Positions 33,524 to 43,301 of a stretch of DNA of 64,000 nucleotides are shown here, piece after piece. Origin of the DNA: CAYPLH01 sp964411505. Its GTDB lineage: Bacteria; Bacillota; Clostridia; CAYPLH01; DUMO01. The position numbers and the translations under genes were made by a program. Each line of letters starts with the position of its first letter. Within the stretch, counting starts at the first letter, position 1. The notes beneath the pieces are model-generated. The model was not told the DNA's origin. It saw only the letters and a list, made by a program, of their open reading frames with translations, and searched no databases. Location: contig CAYPLH010000011.1 of the NCBI GenBank assembly GCA_964411505.1, forward strand, positions 1 to 64,000. The letters are read 5' to 3'.

Positions 33524-34414
33524 CTACACCCTTTCTTTTTTTTGTACTTTTTCGGATTTTTCAACTACAAATAATCCTGTTATAGATGAGATAAATCGTT
33601 CTATCAATCCTAAAATTAACCGAAAGAATATGAAAATAGAATCCTTAACAGTACTGTAATGTGAACCGGAGTTGTTATCAAAATAAAGAGTTTTTATCGG
33701 GACAGTATATAGCTTTAAATTTATAGTTCTTGCTTTAATAAGCATATTTATTTCATAATCATACCTCTCACCTTTTAAGCCAATCATTTCAGGCAACTCC
33801 TTAGTCGAAATACCTCTAAGACCTGTCTGAGTATCATTAAGTTTGCAGCCATAAAGCAGATGGAAAATGGTGCTAGTCAACATATTTCCTATGTAACTTC
33901 TTTTAGGAACATTATTTTCATGAAAGTCTCTGACTCCTAAAATTAATACTTCTTTTTTTACTGATAATATATTGCATAAATTACATATATCCTCAACAGA
34001 ATGCTGCCCGTCCGCATCAGCAGTTACAACCCCGTTCATATATGAAAAGTGCTCTAAAAAAAACGAAAAAGCAGTTTTCAAAGCTCTACCCTTGCCACGG
34101 TTTACTTCGTGGGTGAGCACAGTACAATGACTGATTTGTTTAAGAGCTTCAAAAATATATTCATATTTGTAATCACTACCGTCATTCACGACAATTACTT
34201 CTGAGACTCCCATTGATAAAAGCTCTTGAACAAAATCAGGTAGCTCTGGTATTGGATTAAGTGATGGTATAATAACTGCGCAGTTAATTCTACAATCCTT
34301 TAATGACTTTCCTATTCCTGTCTCTTCCTGAACGTCGTTGATCTTTTCAGCTTTTTTGCACAAAATATGTCCACTCCTTGTACCTGCCCTATTAGATAAA
34401 TTTATAAACCGCAT
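33524..34414 (-). CDS. Family 2 glycosyltransferase
   Basis: 296 residues. The GT2 core starts near residue 44: INCAVIIPSLNPIPELPDFVQELL, VSEVIVVNDGSDYKYEYIF, HEVNRGKGRALKTAFSFFL, and the metal-binding VVTADADGQHSVEDI. A C-terminal TLYFDNNSGSHYSTVKDSIFIFFRLI helix is amphipathic or membrane-associated, as in dolichol-phosphate-mannose synthase-like enzymes. The first 43 residues do not match the family, so the true start may be later. It probably transfers a sugar to polyprenyl phosphate or another lipid at the membrane. It is followed 12 bp later by the acyltransferase-like gene. Confidence 0.85.
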   Translation of the reverse strand: MRFINLSNRAGTRSGHILCKKAEKINDVQEETGIGKSLKDCRINCAVIIPSLNPIPELPDFVQELLSMGVSEVIVVNDGSDYKYEYIFEALKQISHCTVLTHEVNRGKGRALKTAFSFFLEHFSYMNGVVTADADGQHSVEDICNLCNILSVKKEVLILGVRDFHENNVPKRSYIGNMLTSTIFHLLYGCKLNDTQTGLRGISTKELPEMIGLKGERYDYEINMLIKARTINLKLYTVPIKTLYFDNNSGSHYSTVKDSIFIFFRLILGLIERFISSITGLFVVEKSEKVQKKERV

Positions 34415-34606
34415 GGAATGTCTTTAATTCATGCAATATGGCTATCAAAGCATAAAACGCTTTTAGTAAGTTTTGGTAGACATATTGTATGGAATCATTA
34501 CATTCCATAGAGTATACTTTTTAGGTATTAATCATTATATAACAATAATATTATATATCACAGACAATATTCTAACAAGAACCTTGTTTGTTTGCATTGT
34601 GAAATT

Positions 34607-35563
34607 TTAAATAAAGAGGTTCATGACAAGTGCTACAGCAATAGTTAGCACCAAAGTAAAATTTATTAGTGTGAAATTTTTAACTGCAATTACAAATGTG
34701 TCTTTTTTAGATTGAATTTCCCGGAAGGTCAAAATTCCTTTATATACTGGGATAAAAGTCAACAGAGCAACTACTGATATCGGTGGCAATATTCCCAATA
34801 TTACCGCAATCAATATGTCAACATATGCAATATAGTAGAGAATTTCAAAAAAACGAATGCTGTGTTTAATACCAATATAGGATACCAATGTATATCGTTT
34901 ATTTTCAATATCATCACATATATCACATATATTGTTTGCAAGCATAATATTTGCAATCCCAAGAATTGCGGGAAAAGCTAAGATTATAATGCATATTATT
35001 TCCCATACATTTAGTGCAATAATAAGTTCACCTGCTTGTAATATCATACTAGCAAAATTTCGATCAAATGCATGAATATAAATTGAAATGAACGGTATCA
35101 TAAAGCCCATAAAAGCGCCAGAAAAGACCTCTCCAAAAGGTGTGCGAGATATAGGTACGGGTCCGTACGTGTAAAAAACACCAACTACAAAAGATATCAA
35201 ACCTAAAACCAGAACAATCATACTAGTATTCAAAAATAAAAGTACTCCTGATAAAACCGCCAAAATTAATAATGCAAAAATTACTGTAAGCACATATGAA
35301 TCTTTTAGATTGTCTCTGACTATTGCGTTATGACTTTCATAGCCGAACCCGTATTTCTGTTTTGCATATTTGTAATCTAGATAATTGTTTAAAGCTGTTG
35401 TTGCCATATCAATGGATAAAAGTGAGACAAGCATCAATAAAAAATTTCCCATCCTAAATGCATTATAGCGATAAACACAGTAGAGGGTTCCTAGCAAAAA
35501 AGGAATTACGCTGGCTGTTTTTGTCTGGATCTCAACCAATTTCAAAAAACTCAAAAAAGACAT
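34607..35563 (-). CDS. UbiA-family prenyltransferase (MenA-like)
   Basis: 318 residues, ATG 35563 behind AAGGGAAC, with 8-9 membrane segments. The first aspartate-rich motif is MATTALNNYLDYKYAKQKYG, the second ANNICDICDDIENKRYTL, the polyprenyl-diphosphate and metal-binding sites of the family. MenA itself prenylates dihydroxynaphthoate in menaquinone synthesis. No other quinone genes are in this window, so the acceptor may be different. It is 192 bp upstream of the glycosyltransferase on the same strand; whether they share a transcript is not clear. The gap 34415-34606 shows no feature. Confidence 0.85.
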   Translation of the reverse strand: MSFLSFLKLVEIQTKTASVIPFLLGTLYCVYRYNAFRMGNFLLMLVSLLSIDMATTALNNYLDYKYAKQKYGFGYESHNAIVRDNLKDSYVLTVIFALLILAVLSGVLLFLNTSMIVLVLGLISFVVGVFYTYGPVPISRTPFGEVFSGAFMGFMIPFISIYIHAFDRNFASMILQAGELIIALNVWEIICIIILAFPAILGIANIMLANNICDICDDIENKRYTLVSYIGIKHSIRFFEILYYIAYVDILIAVILGILPPISVVALLTFIPVYKGILTFREIQSKKDTFVIAVKNFTLINFTLVLTIAVALVMNLFI

Positions 35564-35688
35564 AATAAGTGTTCCCTTTCTTTCCTCATAAAGATGAACT
35601 CAATAAATCCATCATAATTTTCTGGAGAGATACTTATATTATGAAGTGTTTTTGCGTTCATTTCAAGGTTTGTGAAATATTAATAAAA

Positions 35689-35714
35689 GCTCGGGGGCGC
35701 AATGCCTCCCGAGC
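35689..35714 (-). terminator. Terminator of the large secreted protein gene
   Basis: On the minus strand GCTCGGGAGGC-attgc-GCCCCCGAGC is a GC-rich stem followed by TTTTATTAATA, 51 bp beyond the stop at 35765. Confidence 0.85.
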
Positions 35715-35764
35715 CTTTATTCTACAGTAATTCTCTTGCTTTCGCAGGCTTACCCTGACTAAAG

Positions 35765-38700
35765 TTATTTAAATACTAACTCTGTAATGACTATATCGTC
35801 AAAAACAGCGGTACCATTTCTTACTATAAGCCCTGCTTTACCTGCACTATAGACATCATCCTCAACTGCAAGCATCTCAACTCCATCTACATACAGTTTA
35901 ATGCTTGTTCCGGCTAATTCAGCTTTTAATGTATACCATTTGCCTTCTTCCAGTGTAAATTCCTTATTAACCAGATTCGAGAACTTGCCATCAGTTTGTC
36001 GTCTTACTCTGAACTGTCCTGCCTCATATACTATCTGGTAGTTATTGTCATTGTCCTGGTACCTGCCATAAAAACCCACTCTCTGAGTGCTAGGATTTGA
36101 CCATTCACTTACCATCATCTTGGCTTCAACAGTATAGTTGTCCCATGTGCTTTCACCAACAACTGATCGGTTGGTACCTGCTACTGTGTTGTATACCTTG
36201 TTTCCATTTTCGTCAATAACTTGCCATTCTCCTGAAACAGCTTCCCATCCATCAGCTGTTCCATCTTCAAAGTCTTCTGTCAGCAATTCTGCGCCTTCTG
36301 CTAATGTAGGAGTCCCTTCAGGTATTAACTCTGTAACTACTATATCGTCAAAAACAGCGGTACCGTTTCTTACTATAAGACCTACTTGACCAGCACTGTA
36401 GCCATCATTATCCTCAACTTCAAGCATCTCAACTCCATCTACATACAGTTTAATGCTTGTTCCGGCTAATTCAGCTTTTAATGTATACCATTTGCCTTCT
36501 TCCAGTGTAAATTCCTTATTAACCAGATTCGAGAACTTGCCATCAGTTTGTCGTCTTACTCTGAACTGTCCTGCCTCATATACTATCTGGTAGTTATTGT
36601 CATTGTCCTGGTACCTGCCATAAAAACCCACTCTCTGAGTGTTAGGATTTGACCATTCACTTACCATCATCTTGGCTTCAACAGTATAATTGTCCCATGT
36701 GCTTTCACCAACAACTGATCGGTTGGTGCCTGCTACTGTGTTGTATACCTTGTTTCCGTTTTCGTCAATAACCTGCCATTCTCCTGAAACGGCTTCCCAT
36801 CCATCAGCTGTTCCATCTTCAAAGTCTTCTGTCAGCAGTTGTGCGCCTTCTACCAATGTGATAGTTTCTTCAGGCTCCTCTACCTGCTCTTGGGGATAAT
36901 CATCACCTGTATGTATGATTACCTCTGTAAAGCTGTTCCAATGGTTATCAGAGTTGCCATAACCCACTATGCGTACATATGCTGCATCAATAGGTTCACA
37001 TTTATAAATCTCGATCTGATCGGAGGTTCCACTTGCTCCTCCTGTATAAACTGTAGTCCAGTTTACGCCATCAACAGTGGTTTGGATATCGAATATTGCT
37101 TTTCGTTCATGCCCACGGAATGTAGCTATAGAAAGTCCATTTACTTTTTTTACTCCACCCAGATAATATTGAATCCACTGTTCTCCTGCTGCAGACCAAC
37201 GAGTACTAGGATCATTATCAATTGTATTTTCAGGAATATTGCCATCATCACCACTAGCAATTACAGGCTTATCAGTAAGCACAAAGAAAGTGACTGTATA
37301 GAATATACCTTCTTCATTGTTATTTGCATCAACTACCTTTATTCTTGCAACTCCAGTTGTACTGGTAGATTGTTCTACAGAAACATTGTGCACACTAGAC
37401 GCAGCATCAATTACCGGTATCTGTTTTGCTCCAATCGGTAATGCTACTGTATATTCGTACTTGTCAGGAGCAAAACCATTAATTGGCTCTCCATCTATGG
37501 TAATACTGTCTAGTTTGGGAATATTTGCAATTGAATCACTTATCTCAATTGTATGACGCTGAATATTAGCAACAGCCTCTTCACCAAGACGAGCTTTAAG
37601 CTGACTCATGTATAAGCTTTCAGGCTTTACATGTTCTCCATGTGACTCCCAATATCCATCTTGTAGTGGCTTAATATCTACATGGGCGCCTGGTCCCTTT
37701 TCTCCAACATGACCTATTGACCAGTTCTGAGCTGTTGGTGGTCTTTGGAGTACGAGGAATCCTTCAGTGTTCCATGCAACATAATTGGCTCCTGACCATC
37801 CATGACCAGTACCCATCCACTGTCTGTCCTGAATCTGTATTGAACCTTTTACGTTATCATATAGCCCTGCCATAGACCAGCGATGATGTGGTTCACTAGA
37901 CGCATAGTTTCTCTCAGATTCACAATATACAAATGCATTAGGTCCCGGAATTCTAGGTCCTATAGCAAAAGCATGGCGAGCCTGGTCAGCATAGCATCTT
38001 AACACTAGGTTCAGTTGTCCTTTTATACTATACGGGTATCTCCTTGAGCCAGCGATAGTGCATACAGGTTCTGTGTATCTACAATCTTGGATTGTAATAT
38101 ACTTGGCATTTTCGGCAACTAATATTCCAGTGTCAAGGTGAAGCATTTCAACTTCCCTTACCCAGCCATTAGATGCATTATCAAAGGTAACCGCGCAATT
38201 CGCCTTGTTCTCATCTGCATAATATTCAACGCCTTTTTCTAAATCTATTACACTAGGATCAAATTCTGATGAAAATCTGAGATTCTCAATCCCTACTCTT
38301 TGAGCTCTTCCAGTTTCAGAGCACTTTAGTACTTCTCCACCACCCCAGCGAGATTCAACTGCATTGGGCATTGATGCATCAACAGTTATCATGTTTCCTT
38401 CAATATTGGTAATAATTCGTTCTATATCAACAGTAAGCGGACCCCACTGCTGCGTATTGCCTGGGTCTGCTGGTCTTGGGACTATACGATCCATTTCTAT
38501 CTCGTGAATCCACTCTTCATTTCCATATCTACGGATTGCTATAGTGTCTCCCACATTAAGACCATCAACATGCTCTACATTAAAGGTTTTTGCACCAACT
38601 GGAACATATATATCAGTAATCTTTCTTGCCGATTCGAGCTCTACCAATGCTCCAGAGGTTCCTGAAACTACAATGATGCTCCTCTGGTCTTTACCTGTTG

Positions 38701-39973
38701 CATACAGTATAGAACCATTCTCACCGCTTCCTTCTCCTCTTAGCACTATTCCATCAGAACTTATTCTTAAGTTTCCGGCAATTTCATAAGTACCACTCTT
38801 TAGTAAAATAGCACCTCTGAAGCCGTTAATGTGAACCGGCATTTTAGAAAGCGTATCAATTGCTGTCTGGATATGGGCAGTATTATCCCCTTCCACTGGC
38901 TCTAATACTATCATCACAGGAACATCAGGAATTTTCACTCCACCAGACATGTAGCCTGCATTTGAAAAATCTAGTATTTGATTTCCCCGGAAATCTGGTA
39001 CATAATTAAGTTTGCCTGTTTCATCTTCTGAAACTATCAGACTGGTACCCTGGGATATTTTATCAGTATCAATAACTGAAAAATAAAGATTATCATAGAA
39101 CTCACCCTGATCAGGGAAATTGAATGCTAATTTTACAGTATATAGGCCACTAGCTTTTTCTGCTGAATTGATAGGTATAGTAACTGCTTCATGAGCCCTA
39201 AGTTCTTGTTCGGGTATAATGGAGACTACCTTTTCATTTTCAAACAGAATTTCTCCGGATACCATCCCATCAAAATATGGCTCGATCAAAACTTTTGGAA
39301 ACTCTTCGTCCGGGCTTATTATTGCAGGATCACCAACAGATACGGCCATTGTATCATTCGTTAAAGATGCTGCAACCGGCTGCATCACAAATAAATTAAT
39401 TGCATGATTAATTGCTAACATATCTGTTTTGGGATTGAAGTTTCCTCCCATTTCTGTAATTGAGACAAGTCCTCTGTCATGAAAATATACATCCTTACCC
39501 AAAATGTCAGCTATATCATTCAGTGGTATAAACATTCTACTGTTTACTACTTTTGAAGGGGCATCCATCTCATAAATAGAGCCACTTACATCCACTGTTT
39601 TGCTGCCTGGTGACATTGATATTGTAATCGCTCCTAATTTAATAGTAGCTTTAGACTCAATTTCATTCCACCCGACTTCAGCATTGAAAGCTTCTGTTAC
39701 AAATCTGATCGGAACAAAAACATTCTGTCCTTCTATAAAAGGTTTTACATTTGGGTTGTCCTCATCCACTTGCACTTTATCATAATTGATATAAGCAAAT
39801 GGGCTATTGTTATACAAAACAACAGCTGATTTCATTACTTTGTCAAGTACCTCTTTGCTGCCATTTCCCTCCTGGCTAGCCAATGCAGGTGATGAAACAC
39901 CTATAGTAACAATAAAACTTACTAAAAGGATGAACACCACAAGTAGTTCGGAGATTCTTTTTTTTCCAAACAC
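35765..39973 (-). CDS. Giant secreted beta-helix protein with sugar-binding modules
   Basis: 1402 residues from GTG 39973 behind GGGAGGAAATAAC; the frame from 40012 has no site. A signal peptide (ending SPALA) is followed by a copper-amine-oxidase-like N domain, residues 35-165 (VFVPIRFVTEAFNAEVGWNE, the stalk domain common in clostridial exoproteins), a pectate-lyase-like right-handed beta-helix about 350-780 (MPVHINGFRGAILLKSGTYEI and many short repeats), a cadherin-like sandwich about 815-900, an F5/8 type C discoidin module about 905-1015, and two near-identical LamG/GH16-like (DUF1080-type) modules at 1036-1219 and 1220-1402. It is probably a polysaccharide-binding or -cleaving exoprotein; I see no unambiguous lyase catalytic set. 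It ends a single-gene transcript. Confidence 0.87.
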   Translation of the reverse strand: MFGKKRISELLVVFILLVSFIVTIGVSSPALASQEGNGSKEVLDKVMKSAVVLYNNSPFAYINYDKVQVDEDNPNVKPFIEGQNVFVPIRFVTEAFNAEVGWNEIESKATIKLGAITISMSPGSKTVDVSGSIYEMDAPSKVVNSRMFIPLNDIADILGKDVYFHDRGLVSITEMGGNFNPKTDMLAINHAINLFVMQPVAASLTNDTMAVSVGDPAIISPDEEFPKVLIEPYFDGMVSGEILFENEKVVSIIPEQELRAHEAVTIPINSAEKASGLYTVKLAFNFPDQGEFYDNLYFSVIDTDKISQGTSLIVSEDETGKLNYVPDFRGNQILDFSNAGYMSGGVKIPDVPVMIVLEPVEGDNTAHIQTAIDTLSKMPVHINGFRGAILLKSGTYEIAGNLRISSDGIVLRGEGSGENGSILYATGKDQRSIIVVSGTSGALVELESARKITDIYVPVGAKTFNVEHVDGLNVGDTIAIRRYGNEEWIHEIEMDRIVPRPADPGNTQQWGPLTVDIERIITNIEGNMITVDASMPNAVESRWGGGEVLKCSETGRAQRVGIENLRFSSEFDPSVIDLEKGVEYYADENKANCAVTFDNASNGWVREVEMLHLDTGILVAENAKYITIQDCRYTEPVCTIAGSRRYPYSIKGQLNLVLRCYADQARHAFAIGPRIPGPNAFVYCESERNYASSEPHHRWSMAGLYDNVKGSIQIQDRQWMGTGHGWSGANYVAWNTEGFLVLQRPPTAQNWSIGHVGEKGPGAHVDIKPLQDGYWESHGEHVKPESLYMSQLKARLGEEAVANIQRHTIEISDSIANIPKLDSITIDGEPINGFAPDKYEYTVALPIGAKQIPVIDAASSVHNVSVEQSTSTTGVARIKVVDANNNEEGIFYTVTFFVLTDKPVIASGDDGNIPENTIDNDPSTRWSAAGEQWIQYYLGGVKKVNGLSIATFRGHERKAIFDIQTTVDGVNWTTVYTGGASGTSDQIEIYKCEPIDAAYVRIVGYGNSDNHWNSFTEVIIHTGDDYPQEQVEEPEETITLVEGAQLLTEDFEDGTADGWEAVSGEWQVIDENGNKVYNTVAGTNRSVVGESTWDNYTVEAKMMVSEWSNPNTQRVGFYGRYQDNDNNYQIVYEAGQFRVRRQTDGKFSNLVNKEFTLEEGKWYTLKAELAGTSIKLYVDGVEMLEVEDNDGYSAGQVGLIVRNGTAVFDDIVVTELIPEGTPTLAEGAELLTEDFEDGTADGWEAVSGEWQVIDENGNKVYNTVAGTNRSVVGESTWDNYTVEAKMMVSEWSNPSTQRVGFYGRYQDNDNNYQIVYEAGQFRVRRQTDGKFSNLVNKEFTLEEGKWYTLKAELAGTSIKLYVDGVEMLAVEDDVYSAGKAGLIVRNGTAVFDDIVITELVFK
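35768..36866 (-). repeat. In-gene tandem repeat of about 550 bp (two C-terminal modules)
   Basis: The block 35768-36314 and the block 36318-36866 agree at almost every base with an offset of 552 bp. Both encode LLTEDFEDGTADGWEAVSGE to VRNGTAVFDDIV. Differences include one missing codon (VEDNDGYSAGQ against VEDDVYSAGK). Such identity at synonymous sites means recent duplication or gene conversion. Confidence 0.95.
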
Positions 39974-40095
39974 GTTATTTCCTCCCTTCAAGATTTGTAG
40001 GCTATTACTCAAACTTTCGATAAAAATGTGATATAGGTATTTGTTGTAATCAATTTCAATGACAAGATTTACATTTACGTTCTGTACAAAATACT

Positions 40096-40117
40096 AAAGG
40101 TATACTTTCCTAGACAA
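40096..40117. repeat. Half-copy of the 30-bp palindrome (repeat family I)
   Basis: AAAGGTATACTTTCCTAGACAA matches the right half of the palindrome at 55421-55450. The rest of the hairpin chain is absent. It lies in the 585-bp gap 39974-40558, which otherwise shows AT-rich sequence with no feature I can name. Confidence 0.55.
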
Positions 40118-40558
40118 TAGAAACATCTTTTTTTCAAAGAGCAAATATCACATTTTTGATTAGAAAATTCAAGCATGACCTAATTTTTAGTAATGCCATT
40201 ATATCAATGCCTGTCAAATTGTAAATAAATGAATTTAAACATCACTGTTAGCTTTATAGAAAGAAAAATATTCCTTTAAATAATACTATAATGTTAAAAA
40301 AAGCATATCCATATTTGTCTATTATTTTGGGTATTATTATGCAATAGTTTATTTGTTTTGAAATTATTTCCCGCTGGATTTCTTAATAGTATTTACATGC
40401 TTGAATTAGTTAGCTGCGTTTGATATATTAAAATATGCAAAAGCTTACATTACAATAAAGATAAAATTGAGTTTTCAGAAGATGAGTTAATATGTATTGA
40501 GGTAATTTTAGAATAAGTACATGGTGGGCGTTCTAGTATAACGAAAGGTGTGATCACA

Positions 40559-40855
40559 TTGATTTCAGCCCTTTATATTATTGGTATTATTGTTTTTGTA
40601 ATCTCCGTAGTGGCAGGTCTTTTTTCAGGATCATTTACTAGCTTTATTGTTGCTTTAGGTGGGGGGATAACTTCTGCTGTCACTTTTTTTGCTTTAGCAA
40701 AAATTCTGGAAAATCAAGAGAATATTTTATATAAACTCAACTCAGACCTTGCTACAAGATCAGACTTACTGGCAAAAAAGATATGCCAAAAGTGCAATTA
40801 TAAGTATGAAGGCGATTATAGCTCTTGTCCTCATTGCGGTTACAGAGAGAAATGA
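40559..40855 (+). CDS. Small membrane protein with C-terminal zinc ribbon
   Basis: 98 residues from TTG 40559, 10 nt after AAAGG; GTG 40550 is the alternative. Two membrane helices (residues about 2-22 and 27-48, ALYIIGIIVFVISVVAGLF and FIVALGGGITSAVTFFALA) are followed by a short coiled-coil segment (LENQENILYKLNSDLATR) and a treble-clef or ribbon-type zinc site ICQKCNYKYEGDYSSCPHCGYREK (Cys pairs 13 residues apart). Such double-helix plus zinc-ribbon proteins are common in clostridia, with no known function. It stands alone between the two divergent polysaccharide genes. Confidence 0.75.
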   Translation: MISALYIIGIIVFVISVVAGLFSGSFTSFIVALGGGITSAVTFFALAKILENQENILYKLNSDLATRSDLLAKKICQKCNYKYEGDYSSCPHCGYREK

Positions 40856-40870
40856 GGTAAAACAGAGAAA

Positions 40871-40917
40871 AACCCTTACAAGAGGCAATTACGATGTATT
40901 TTCCTCTTGTAAGGGTT
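40871..40917 (-). terminator. Terminator of the GH42 gene
   Basis: AACCCTTACAAGAGG (40871-40885) pairs perfectly with CCTCTTGTAAGGGTT (40903-40917). Read on the minus strand it ends with TTTTTCTCTG, 27 bp beyond the stop at 40944. Confidence 0.85.
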
Positions 40918-40943
40918 CCATCTATACCACTATATTGCATTTA

Positions 40944-43052
40944 TCAATTACTTCTATTAATAACAAAAACTGCTGTATCTTTCGAACTGATTGCCCTGTC
41001 AAGCTTAAGAATTCCATTACTTTCGGAAACTATATCAATTATCCCGGTGTAAAGATTCTCTACAGTGTAACTTCCTTCATCAACCCCTTCAATTATAATG
41101 GAAACATCCTTATCCTCATTTGTATAGTTAAATAAAGCTAATAGCCTTGTTCCTCCATCACCGGTCATTATTGCATACTTTACACTGTTATCATTTATCC
41201 TGTGTGTAGATATGCCGTATTTCTTATCCAGAAAAGCTATAACTTCGCTGCCTTTACCGCAATTATTCAGAAAACAACCGTACCAATAGGAAGTACCTAT
41301 AAAGACAAAATTACCCCTTCCTGCACTTGAGCTGGTTATTGCTGGAAGACCATCCTCAAATCTTGCAATAACTTCTGCTCCTTCTAAATCAAATAATTGC
41401 TTTTGTATATAGCCTCTGCACTCTATTCCTCCTTCAATCGAAAACGTTAGATTAGAAATGTCTACATCATGAAAATCGATACCGGTTATTGTTCTTAACT
41501 TTCCCCCCGGCAGCTCCCTATGCATTATTCCGTTTTCATTAAATATGCCAAACATTCCGTCAGCAACAACGGTGCCGCCATTTATCACAAATTCCTCAAG
41601 ACCTTTGGCAAGGTCATCAGGCATACACATCTGGTATGTTGCAAAAATCACATTATATTCCCTCACCCTTCTATTTGCTACATCATCTGGCGTTACAAAG
41701 TCTACGTCTATATTATTTTGCCATAGGCATTGATATAAGCCTTTTATAGCTTCGACATATATGTTATCACTGACTACACCCTTGTATGTCTGTGTAAAGG
41801 CTTTCTGATAATTGAAATTCTGGCGGTCATATAAAATTGCCGCTTTTGCCTTTTCAGGTGAAAAACTCATTATTTCGGGATGCTTGTTAAGTATACTCTT
41901 AATCTTTTTTGCCTCAGAAAGCCTCGGTGTTTCTCTTCCTTTCTGGTCAACAAGCCCTCTTCCAAACAGTTGATGACCTTTAATAAAAGGCTCCCATTTC
42001 CAGTAGATTATCCCTTTTGCTCCATGAGTTATAGCCTCCCAGTTCCACCACTTAAGTTCATTGGGGTAGACAACCCCTTGCGTGTTCAGTAAAGTCTGGT
42101 GGTGGCTTTGCATTTCAGCAATCCAATAAGGTTCATGATGTGCAGCTGAATAAACGGAACTAAATATCTGCCATCTTAAGCTATGTTTCTCCCTATCGCC
42201 CTTATTGTTTTGGGGATAAAGCGAAATACCCATCTCATCCACTGACCGTGATAGTTCCCAGTTATCCTGTGAACGGCTTATTAATTCTCCCCGTGCTGCT
42301 TCCGAGGCAATATTATCTGCCTGTATGGGGTGTTTTGCATCAACTGAGCGAATATGTCCTGCCCATTCCCTTATGATCATACCTATATTATCTTTCTGAA
42401 AATCCAAAAGATCAGCAGCATTTGCAATGCTTGCCCATCTCCAGTAAGGGAATTCAACCTGCGAAAAATCACAGTAGCTGCGTTCCCAAATAGCATTAAG
42501 GTTTTCTATTGTTTTGTACTTTTCCTCCAGCCAATCTCTGAAAACCTGTAGAGTATATAGATCGTAAGACCAAAACATCGTTTCATTCCAGATATCGTAA
42601 CCATACAAAGCAGGGTAATCTTTATAGGCCAGCGCCGTATTATAAAAGTTTCTCTTTATTATGTTTTTTACATCAGGATGGTTATAATTAATAAATCCGA
42701 AAGATGCTCCAGAATTGTTATATGTTCCATCCCTGTTTACTGCCAGATAATCTCTTTTCATTACAAAGTCTGGAGTATATTCAAGGCATGAAATCTGACC
42801 TGCAAGTTCCATTACAACATGTAAACCTATTTCATAAGCATAATTTAATATACTCTTGCCTGTGGCAAATGGATAATCAGGGTTTTTACTATCCTCCCAC
42901 CAGTATACCGCCGGCCATATAACCACATAATCCATACCTGTTTCGCGTATGCTTTTTAGTCTGTCATATATTTCTGCAAGTCCAAACTCTCTTTGAATTT
43001 TTAAAACTGTACCATAGGGAAAGTGATCCCGGATTGTTTTTAAATTTTGCAC
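40944..43052 (-). CDS. Beta-galactosidase, glycoside hydrolase family 42
   Basis: 702 residues, GTG start at 43052 behind GGAGG. The N-terminal TIM barrel has GMDYVVIWPAVYWWE, the acid/base in YGYDIWNETMFW (E157) and the nucleophile in EPYWIAEMQSHHQ (E313). A trimerisation-like flavodoxin domain follows (about 400-600: AAILYDRQNFNYQ... FVTPDDVANRRVREYNVIFATYQM...GGTVVADG), and a C-terminal beta domain closes the chain. There is no signal peptide, so it acts on imported galactosides. A 30-bp inverted repeat at 43202-43231 upstream might be its operator. No sugar transporter is adjacent. Confidence 0.9.
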   Translation of the reverse strand: MQNLKTIRDHFPYGTVLKIQREFGLAEIYDRLKSIRETGMDYVVIWPAVYWWEDSKNPDYPFATGKSILNYAYEIGLHVVMELAGQISCLEYTPDFVMKRDYLAVNRDGTYNNSGASFGFINYNHPDVKNIIKRNFYNTALAYKDYPALYGYDIWNETMFWSYDLYTLQVFRDWLEEKYKTIENLNAIWERSYCDFSQVEFPYWRWASIANAADLLDFQKDNIGMIIREWAGHIRSVDAKHPIQADNIASEAARGELISRSQDNWELSRSVDEMGISLYPQNNKGDREKHSLRWQIFSSVYSAAHHEPYWIAEMQSHHQTLLNTQGVVYPNELKWWNWEAITHGAKGIIYWKWEPFIKGHQLFGRGLVDQKGRETPRLSEAKKIKSILNKHPEIMSFSPEKAKAAILYDRQNFNYQKAFTQTYKGVVSDNIYVEAIKGLYQCLWQNNIDVDFVTPDDVANRRVREYNVIFATYQMCMPDDLAKGLEEFVINGGTVVADGMFGIFNENGIMHRELPGGKLRTITGIDFHDVDISNLTFSIEGGIECRGYIQKQLFDLEGAEVIARFEDGLPAITSSSAGRGNFVFIGTSYWYGCFLNNCGKGSEVIAFLDKKYGISTHRINDNSVKYAIMTGDGGTRLLALFNYTNEDKDVSIIIEGVDEGSYTVENLYTGIIDIVSESNGILKLDRAISSKDTAVFVINRSN

Positions 43053-43201
43053 AAACTAAACCTCCATATACTTATTTTCTTGTAAAGCTTGAGTTGCTGA
43101 TATTTAACGTACCTGACTGAATAATTTTCAAAGCAACACAACTAGATTTACTATAAATCATATACTTTCAAAGAAAGATATTCTTGTCTTGTATTGACCA
43201 A

Positions 43202-43231
43202 TTCTTCTGGTATATTGACATATCAGAAGAA
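43202..43231. promoter_or_regulatory. Inverted repeat upstream of GH42
   Basis: TTCTTCTGGTAT (43202-43213) pairs with ATATCAGAAGAA (43220-43231), one mismatch, 6-nt centre. It lies between deoB (stop at 43302) and GH42 (start at 43052), so it may be an operator or a weak terminator. Confidence 0.4.
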
Positions 43232-43301
43232 CCAAACGTTAAAATTCACATGCACATTTATCTTTACTGAAAGTATATAAAAATATTAAATTATAAAATT
43301 A

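Noticed and set aside
36138..36899. Two almost identical plus-strand ORFs (36138-36389 and 36690-36899)
   Set aside because: They are antisense shadows of the tandem modules in the secreted protein; their likeness only reflects that repeat.
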